Notes under the pieces: model-generated
Database searches by the model: none
What the model was told of the DNA's origin: nothing
The model's input: only the letters and a program-made list of their open reading frames with translations
DNA from: Actinidia chinensis
Lineage: Eukaryota > Streptophyta > Magnoliopsida > Ericales > Actinidiaceae
Length of the DNA stretch: 25,000 bases
Direction: 5' to 3'
Assembly (NCBI GenBank): GCA_009663005.1
Contig: CM018893.1
Location: forward strand, 12,788,552 to 12,813,551
Translations under genes and position numbers: made by a program
In this document: piece by piece, positions 18,281 to 25,000 of the stretch
Numbering within the stretch: the stretch's first letter is position 1
Layout: every line of letters begins with the position of its first letter

Positions 18281-21200
18281 TGATCTATTCCAAGTTCGTA
18301 ATGGATAACCATTTTTTTATGTCCTAAATGTGTAAGGAGGGGATTTTCTAATATTTTTTTTCTCAGCCGACAATTTTTGCTTGTTGGCCAACCTACCCCT
18401 ATGCGCCATTCTATGGCTACATCTTCTCAATAGTAGTTATTGGTTTTCAACTCAAGTACGAGTGTACACATACGTTGAAAGAAGGTTGGTCATTGCCATG
18501 AAGAGTGGACTAGCAACAACACTCGTATTGTTGTGGAAGTCTAGATCTCTCTCTCTCTCTCTCTCATTTGAATTTGGAGAATCTGAAGGTGCACATGTAT
18601 AAACAATGACCTTCTTTTTTAATGCAAATGTACACACAAATACATATAAAAGCACTTCCTAACTTGTTGCCAACATGTTACGACAAACATTCTCTGCCTT
18701 TTGCTGACCACTAACAATTGGACTTTTTTACTCATCATTCAGTGAAATTTTAACTTACTGCAGAAGTCTCTAAGGGAGTCCTTGTTTCCCCTGATTATTT
18801 CGTATGCTACTCTAAATTTACATTTGATTACTAATTATAGCCTTGGAGGGGTTTTGCTGACGGTATTTCCTACCTTAGATGGGAAGTTACTTTTGCCTTG
18901 GAGATTATTTGGAGCGCATATTATTTATCTAGAGCATTCAGGGTGCTAATTCCGTTTTACGTTCTTAGTGTTCTTCTATTTCTTTTAATTTCTAATCTTT
19001 TTAAGATTTTATCTCTTTAAGAAATATAGCTGAAATGAGTTGAGAACTCAATATTTTTTGCCAAGGGATCAAAAAATGGACAGATCGTCTTTTGAAATCC
19101 CATGAGATCAGACATTTATTTTATTTAAAAGACGTCAATTAGATTTTGAAAGTTGACCAACTATGTTGGCCTTAGAGGAGTGGTTTGATCCCATCGGGGG
19201 TGGTGAAAGAAATAAGGCAGCACAAGAAGAGGGGGTGGGGCAAGAACCTGATCATTCAATAGCTATCAATATATGCATTTCTCTATAATTTCGTTTGGGC
19301 ACTTTAACGTTAGTGGTTTCTTGTAGTAATAGGGTGCTGCTATACAACAGAAAAAAGACCAGAAAATAGGACCAGAATAATGTGATAACCACACACTTTC
19401 CCTATTAAAAAAAGTTATAAAAAAAAAAACTCTTGAGAAGATAATAAATGTGACCATTAAGAAGAGTTCTAAACAACAAAACTCTTAAAAGAATTAATGC
19501 AGTCTTCTACCACTTTTCAATATCTAATGTGTCTCTTGAGGATCCAAACTGATTCAACTACAAACCATTTCGTTCTCTTTTTGCCTCTTCACAATTTTTC
19601 TTTACCCGAACACAGTTTGGGATTGTTTTACTAATTGATTATAATCTCATCTATGTTTTTCAACTGCTCTAATGTATGATATTTGAGTCTATAAAAATTT
19701 TGATCTATTTAAAAAAATATACTTAAAGGCATTTGTTTTTTATTAAAAATTAACTATTTTTTTATTTTTATTAATTTTTTTTTTGGTTATATAATTGTGT
19801 TTGAGGTTGCGATGACTAGCCACAATTTATTAATCTAATCTCAATTTTAATACTCTGTTTGCAACCTTAAAAGAGAAAAAATGAGATGAAAATAATTTAT
19901 TCCTTACAAATGTGTTGGTGGGGGTGGGGGGAATAATCATGAAAATTAACCGAATTTCACTAACTTTGAATGGAAAATAGCTTTGTTAGTGGTCTATTTA
20001 GATTTTAAGTTTTTATTTGTTTCGATTTTTAATCTTTTTTTTATTTTTATCGCCCTTTTTTAATTACTCATTTTTTATATTTTTTAATTTTTTTGATGAA
20101 AAGTTAAAAATTAAAACAAATTATCTATGTTGAAACCAATCCATTAAAACGAAAAAAATTTATTTTAGATATTTCTTTATTTTTAGTATTTTTAATAAAT
20201 TTAACAAAATTTTTATATTTTTTAAATTTCTCTCATCAGAAAACCTAAATCTTTAAAATTTTTATGAAGGTAAACAAATTACAAAAAACTCAACACTAAA
20301 AGGATAAGGGTGTGACTGTAATTTTTAGAACTTAGTATATAAAAGAGAGGTGTAATGGGAGAGATAAAGTTTGAGTAAATAAGAGAGAGACAAAGTTTGA
20401 GAATAAATCGGAGCGAGAATTAGTAATGGGTTGAGTTTTGGAAAAGACAAAGAGTCCAGTTGTATTTGCCAACTAGATGCCACATCATTCTGATAAAATT
20501 TTCTGTATTATTTTTCTGGAAGAATAGCATTTTCCTAGTAATATACTTGTATTTATGTTTTAATTATGTTAAGTAATGATGACAATAGGTTATCTTGACT
20601 TTCTTCCTAAGTAAGAGATCCAACTCTAGTCAGAAATTTTAGAATGACATTTCGGGGAAAAACTTTGTAGTAAAAAGCTTGTTTTCATATAAAATTCATG
20701 TCAAAACCAAAGGGAGTAATATAGAATTTTTTCTTTTTGGTCTATAAAATTTCAATGTTTTGTAAGAAAACGAGCTAACATAAGTGTATTATTCTTCTTG
20801 AGTAGCTTTTAGAATGCTTGAAATCATTAAGTTTGCTGAAGAAGCTGGGAATATATTTGAAATATAGGGAAAGAATGCATATGCTTTCATTTCTATTGTT
20901 GAAAATATCTTATGATGGATAGTTAAATGCTAATATCATCCACACTGTTCACAACATGATGATGGGCTTCATAGAGAAAGTTCAATTCTCTTATTGAATT
21001 CACATTATTACTCGGACTTGTGTTGTCTGTATCTATCTCCATGTCTTCTTGCACGTCTCTTTTATTTTTTCTGAATTTAAATATTTTATTTATCATAAAT
21101 TATTGTTTGTTTTAGTTTTTACCAGGTGAAGGGTGTTTATTTATTTATTCTATTGCTTTTGAGTTCAATGCTTCTTTCTGTCTACCTTTTGTTTCTTCAT

Positions 21201-21740
21201 TCACTGCTGATTAGAGCTTCATGATGTAGAGATGTCTCGTGAGGTTTAAACCAGTGATACAAAAATAATAGCTTAGAAATACCATCTGATCCTGCAAATG
21301 TCATTGGAGAAATTTAAGAAGAGCCCTTTATGGACTTTTGAACGTCAGTTTGTGCTTGGTGCATTGTTAATTCTTTCACTTTCATACATTTGATTGAAGA
21401 TGGATTAAACACTAGTAATCTGCTATATATTTTCATAATCAGTCAGAATAATAGATATTCTTTCCTTAAAGCCGACACACCCAGTGAATCTATTATTGCA
21501 AGAGTTTTAGTCTTTTACATTTGTCTTTGCCTAGGGAATTCCCTTGGGGACGATACAAAGTTTTTCCTTCATTTTTAAAGATTCAATAATTTCTATAACA
21601 AGATAATGCAAATGGTTTGCGCACTATTTTGGTTCTTTCACTCACTTTGAATTATGATCGGCAATTAAGTGTTTGTTTTCAAAGTCATTGTGTATCTTCT
21701 CTCTCTCTCTACATGTAGGTATGTGTATTTCATTTGACAG
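18281..21740. other. Long AT-rich region without recognisable genes
   Basis: No convincing protein family or RNA gene. One short open piece after an acceptor-like aattatag near 18840 reads VLLTVFPTLDGKLLLPWRLF and could be an exon, but without support. 19720-20290 is extremely AT-rich, with long T and A runs. Near 20357-20408 a two-copy word (gagagataaagtttgag and gagagacaaagtttgag) is spaced by about 28 bases. The short frame at 21390-21578 has no recognisable content. Confidence 0.4.
18546..18565. repeat. (TC)10 microsatellite
   Basis: Twenty bases of uninterrupted tc dinucleotide after tctaga. Confidence 0.95.
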
Positions 21741-21749
21741 CACATCAGC

Positions 21750-22150
21750 ATAACCAAGAGCATGGGCCCCGTCAACCACAGGGACCATTATATCTCACAC
21801 GCTCCACACGACTGAAGACTTGCACCTTGACACTATAGAGACTTCCTTAGGCCTGGAGCACGGCCTGGGCACTCCTCGGATCAGTGCGTTAGTCATGGGA
21901 TGCCCCCACGTGGTATCAACTAGGACTTGTAGATTGGCGGTTGGAGTTGTGGGCATCGTTAGACTTGCTTGTATACTTGAGAGTCACCCTTGGTACTCTC
22001 AACCGGTCAGCCAATCTCCAAGACGATCCCTTGGTCCGCCACAGGGTCTGACCCTCCATGGAGTCCCCCACATTTTCTCTTCAATAGTTTTTTTGGTACC
22101 ATTTTTGGGAGTCCCTCTCATTACCTTATTTTTCCACCCTTTTTGTAAAT
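21750..22150. other. GC-richer segment, open in several frames, unassigned
   Basis: Base composition changes sharply from the flanking AT-rich DNA. All three plus frames stay open for long stretches (one from 21820 for 110 codons), which is expected when stop-rich AT content drops and is not evidence of coding by itself. No family is recognised and no terminal repeats are found. It may be an inserted repeat or decayed exonic sequence. Confidence 0.4.
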
Positions 22151-22159
22151 AGGAATAGA

Positions 22160-22580
22160 AACGGGTCAATCAAAAAGAAGCGCAAGGCCTAACAAAGCCA
22201 CACTCACACCTATGACATCAGCCAAAAAGGAAGTTTCAATCTGTGTCAGTCTGCCCCCTAGAGGCTCCAAGTAAACAAGAAAATCAGCACACGACTGTGG
22301 CTCTTTAGAAGTGTTGAGGGAGCAGTTGAACCTGCAGATAAGGAAGTGTCAATGCTCCAAAATCCTTCTGAAGGGATGCCCCTGCACATTTTTGCTTCAA
22401 GAGGATATTTGGCTGCAATTTCCTCTATCAGATTCAATGAGAAATGGCCCATGCACATCCCTGTCGAGGTTCATTGAAGCGGGGCCTCCAGATGTAGCTG
22501 TCACAATCTTACCACAAATTGTTAAAGAATCCACATTCCTTGCGCATCCTCGAGAATGTCCGAACGCTTCTCATGTTTCA
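22160..22580 (+). pseudogene. Possible decayed coding segment, unrecognised
   Basis: The plus strand shows sensible peptide pieces that switch frame at short intervals: KKEVSICVSLPPRG, EAPSKQENQHTTVAL, then EVSMLQNPSEGMPLHIFASR followed by GYLAAISSIRFNEKWPMHIP, ending at a stop near 22470. A third frame then gives AGPPDVAVTILPQIVKEST. This pattern fits a coding exon broken by small indels. However, the minus strand is also open (22258-22458), and composition alone could explain both. I do not recognise the protein. A run of 17 T follows at 22602-22618. Confidence 0.35.
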
Positions 22581-22718
22581 GGAAGCTACCTAAATAATCT
22601 GTTTTTTTTTTTTTTTTTCCCTTTCCTTTTTAAAAAATCTTCCCACCCTCTTTTCCTAATGTTTAGTTGAATATATTTTTCCTTAACTGTGGTATTCTTC
22701 TTGGTCATTTCATTTCAG

Positions 22719-23022
22719 GGCCGAGACATGGAGGTGCTTTGATTTTAAAATAAATCATTATAACTCTGATTTCTACAAGTCCTCTGCCTTCATCAATTTT
22801 CCGAGAACCGCTATAGTCACATGCGGGGGAGATTAGAAGGACTGGAAAGTGGATCATGCTCTTCCATAATACCTCTTATGTTGGAGAATAGACGCACATG
22901 TATACATCCTTTTGGACATGGCCATTCTTGGGGAGCTTTTTCATCTAACGAGAAACAACACCAATTTAAGTCAATCTCCAATGACCTTGATTCTTTCAAC
23001 ATATGGTTCTTTGATTAGTCAG
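22719..23022 (+). pseudogene. Exon-like segment with splice sites and two in-frame stops
   Basis: A pyrimidine-rich acceptor (ggtcatttcatttcag|ggcc) and a donor (agtcag|gtacta) bracket 304 bases. Frame 2 of the exon begins AETWRCFDFKINHYNSDFYK and stays coherent for 101 codons except for stops at codons 39 and 50. It continues LLCWRIDAHVYILLDMAILG and ends before the donor. Another plus frame (22821-23018) and a minus frame (22817-23002) are also open, so the true frame is uncertain. It is either a decayed exon, a sequence with errors, or chance. The family is not recognised. Confidence 0.3.
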
Positions 23023-23133
23023 GTACTAGCATAAGTACGTTTTCCAGGTTATATTTGTGAGTTGTCATTTTGACCTAAATTGCTCGAACTGTAGTGATGT
23101 GATATGTTAAGTTACTTATGCTGGTTTCAACAG

Positions 23134-23221
23134 GCAGATATAGGGAATCCATATGGGATTGTACGATGAAGGGTGAGCCCAGAGTCAGGAAGGCACAGAA
23201 GAAAATTTAACAAAAATGACG
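23134..23221 (+). other. Possible small exon
   Basis: An acceptor (tggtttcaacag|gcaga) and a strong donor (atgacg|gtaagg) bracket 88 bases. All three frames contain stops or start late, so if transcribed this would be untranslated or a pseudo-exon. The prediction rests only on splice-like signals. Confidence 0.2.
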
Positions 23222-23499
23222 GTAAGGATGGGATTTAAGAAGCACAAGACCATTAAAAGTCTGATGTTTGATCTGTTTTTCTCTTCGTCTTCCTGATTTA
23301 CCTGGGCTTAACCGAAGTATAGGTATGCAACCACTAAACTTTTCTGCCTTTTGATTTGAAATTTGATTCATTTCCTTTCACGATCCTTGGGTTAGAAACT
23401 TATTTGATAGTTCGTTTTTTGTATCATAGTTATATTTGGTTTTCATACATAGATTTTCAACCATGTTTTGGTAATAAAGTCTAGCCTAACGTTGAGGAT
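23222..23499. other. Spacer, nothing recognised
   Basis: AT-rich DNA leading to the Tourist-like MITE; no coding or repeat signal seen. Confidence 0.4.
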
Positions 23500-23502
23500 T
23501 AA

Positions 23503-23892
23503 GGGTGTGTTTGATTAGCATGAAAGTGGTGGAAAATGCAGGAAAGAGAAAAAATATTAATTTTCCTACATTTGTTTAGCATGATACTAGTGGAAAATGC
23601 AAGAAAGTTACTATTTTTGTACAACACATATTAGCATGCTAATATGGTTTTCACTTTGTTACAAAAAAAACACAAGAAAATTTAATTTCCTAGTGAAAGT
23701 TGTAAAACGTTATTTGACTTTACATTTTCCACAGCTTCATGGGTCATTTAGTAACTATAAAAATTTTCCTACTATTACTTTTTTTAAAAATTTCATCTTA
23801 CACAAATGCTTAGAAGGAAATAAATATTCTTTTCAGTTTCCTTTCTTTCACTTCACTTTCCATAATAATTTTCGCTTTAATCAAATGGACCC
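23503..23892. mobile_element. Tourist-like (PIF/Harbinger) MITE
   Basis: The left end, gggtgtgtttgattagc, pairs with the reverse complement of the right end, gggtccatttgattaaagc. The element is flanked on both sides by TAA (23500-23502 and 23893-23895), the 3-bp TTA/TAA target of PIF/Harbinger elements. Size 390 bp, no coding capacity; the open frame at 23597-23917 crosses its edge and is spurious. Inside, ttgattagcatgaaagtggt (23521) and ttgtttagcatgatactagt (23573) are subterminal repeats 52 bases apart, both followed by ggaaaatgca.gaaag. Confidence 0.8.
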
Positions 23893-23895
23893 TAA

Positions 23896-24867
23896 AAGTC
23901 TTGTATGGGCTGTGTAACAAAGATGGTGACTGGTGACAATCGAGCACTTCAACATTTAACTAGAAAAATACCGACACAACATTTATGGAATGGTGCGGAT
24001 TGCTTGCAGTGGGGAAAAAAATCAAAATTATGCTGAGCTGTAATTGACACTGTTATTAAAGAACTTCTTCCCCTTCTCTTTTGATTAGTGAAGTTAATTG
24101 CTAGAGAGCAACAATATGGTGGAGCCCAAGTCCACAGAGTAAGAGAGTTGAAACTTAACATAACACTCATATGGCTAAATTTAACCATTCAAAGAACATG
24201 AATGTCCTATGAAAGAAAAACAAGAAAAGATGGGATGCGTTAAAGAAGCATCAAATGCTCCAACCAATGACTAGCATCTATATGACTTCGAAAGATTTTG
24301 TTTCACTCTCCTTATAGAGACTCCATATAAACGTCTCTAGTGTCAGTTTCTGAGATGTTTTGATTTATGCAACATGAAAGTGTGAAACTGCTGTTTCTGG
24401 TTTCTACAGCAGTGGGAAACCACATGAAAAGGGAATATCCGGCAAAGTAATAATAGGAAATACCACTCAAGCTAGGGTTTATGGCACAACAATGCCTATT
24501 GAATTTGGAATTCTGATGTACCAGTGAAAAAAGACTGATTACAAAGGTTTATAAAAGAGTATTTATACTAGGTTTACTGTTGGCCTAGCATTCTTGCGTT
24601 GTAGTTCTCATATAAGTACACCACATAAAACCAATTAGAGGCTTTCTCATGGTGGTTTAGCGGCCATACAATAGTCCAAATAGTTAGGATGCAAGGCTTT
24701 ATTCTTTTATTATAATTCTTGAATGTTAGGAGTAATTATTTTTCGTTAAGTTATAATGAAATTGAAAGGAATGTCATTTTTGAGCTAGTACCTTCTTGTG
24801 CGTGGTGAAAGAACCTTGGCCTTGCAATGCGTCAACATTGACGTACGACTGCCACAAGAAATTTACG
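23896..24867. other. Terminal spacer, nothing recognised
   Basis: No coding frame of plausible composition; the minus frame at 23949-24188 is Cys/Ser-rich noise. A short hairpin, actgctgt ... acagcagt, with an 11-base loop lies at 24387-24413. No RNA gene is claimed. Confidence 0.4.
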
Positions 24868-24965
24868 AGTAATTCATATTTTTTTCTGCGAACATCAACT
24901 ACACTTATGATTAAATAATGATAAAATTGTGAAGTAATTCATATTTTTTTCTGCGAACATCAACT
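24868..24965 (+). repeat. Perfect 33-bp direct repeat
   Basis: agtaattcatatttttttct at 24868 and again at 24933, each continuing gcgaacatcaact, is identical over 33 bases with a 65-base period. The 32 bases between the units are unique. The exact match, including the T7 run, indicates a recent duplication or an assembly artefact. Confidence 0.92.
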
Positions 24966-25000
24966 TTATTTTTTTCCCCTATTGCTTGCTTTGCCCACAA

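Noticed and set aside
11034..18285. tgaat and tgatc as a gypsy TSD
   Set aside because: Only three of five bases agree in place. The LTR edges are set by alignment, so a chance partial match is possible; not claimed as a TSD.
21820..22152. 110-codon plus-strand open frame
   Set aside because: All plus frames are long here because the segment is GC-richer. The sequence has no recognisable motif, and the C-terminal part turns into phenylalanine-rich translation of a T-rich tract.
22311..22670. 119-codon plus-strand open frame
   Set aside because: It ends in a run of phenylalanines translated from the poly-T at 22602-22618, and its N-terminal half overlaps a more sensible frame. Not treated as a gene.
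24387..24413. actgctgt/acagcagt hairpin as a microRNA precursor or terminator
   Set aside because: An 8-bp stem with an 11-base loop is far too short for a plant microRNA precursor, and no other support exists.
1..25000. tRNA, rRNA, CRISPR array, SINE or bacterial operon features
   Set aside because: No cloverleaf-like sequence with A and B boxes, no rRNA words, no regularly spaced repeats, and no Shine-Dalgarno-linked genes were seen; the content is plant nuclear repeats.

Overview
The window looks like intergenic or intronic DNA of a flowering plant nuclear genome, probably a eudicot. It is AT-rich, has no bacterial-style gene packing, and is dominated by layered, decayed plant transposable elements: Ty1/copia, Ty3/gypsy, a TRIM and several MITEs. 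I cannot name the species. No complete, intact protein-coding gene is visible. Element boundaries rest on paired terminal repeats, primer-binding sites and target-site duplications (TSDs) read by eye.

Region by region. 1-5150 is a decayed minus-strand Ty1/copia retrotransposon. Its left (3') LTR is cut by the window edge; the internal part has RNase H, reverse transcriptase, integrase, and a gag-protease remnant in which most of gag is missing; the right (5') LTR ends at 5150. 5900-7340 holds two diverged copies of a promoter-plus-first-exon sequence (5900-6125 and 7133-7340), with a plus-strand copia 3' remnant (tail, polypurine tract, LTR) between them. 7604-7780 is a long-TIR MITE, and 8255-8520 is GGT/GAT-rich low-complexity DNA. 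9076-9398 is a hAT-type MITE with a perfect 8-bp TSD. Just downstream lies the best gene-like signal in the window: a possible 5' UTR and first coding exon (ATG at 9523, splice donor at 9588) with transit-peptide-like composition. 9778-10098 is a TRIM with a 5-bp TSD, and 10421-10663 is a further MITE-like fold-back.

11039-18280 is a decayed minus-strand Ty3/gypsy element of Athila/Tat type. It has two LTRs in direct orientation, a tRNA-Asp-like primer-binding site, and remnants of gag, protease and reverse transcriptase. I could not find integrase. 18281-21740 is AT-rich DNA without recognisable genes. 21750-23221 is a GC-richer island with several exon-like, frame-disrupted segments; these may belong to a decayed gene, or to the distal part of the gene starting at 9523. 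23503-23892 is a Tourist-like (PIF/Harbinger) MITE flanked by TAA. The last 130 bases carry a perfect 33-bp direct repeat.

If the 9523 exon is real, the gypsy element, the TRIM and the 10.4-kb MITE all sit in its introns or 3' flank. No step links these parts into a working pathway. The content is mainly a record of transposon insertion, deletion and decay around at most one or two gene fragments.
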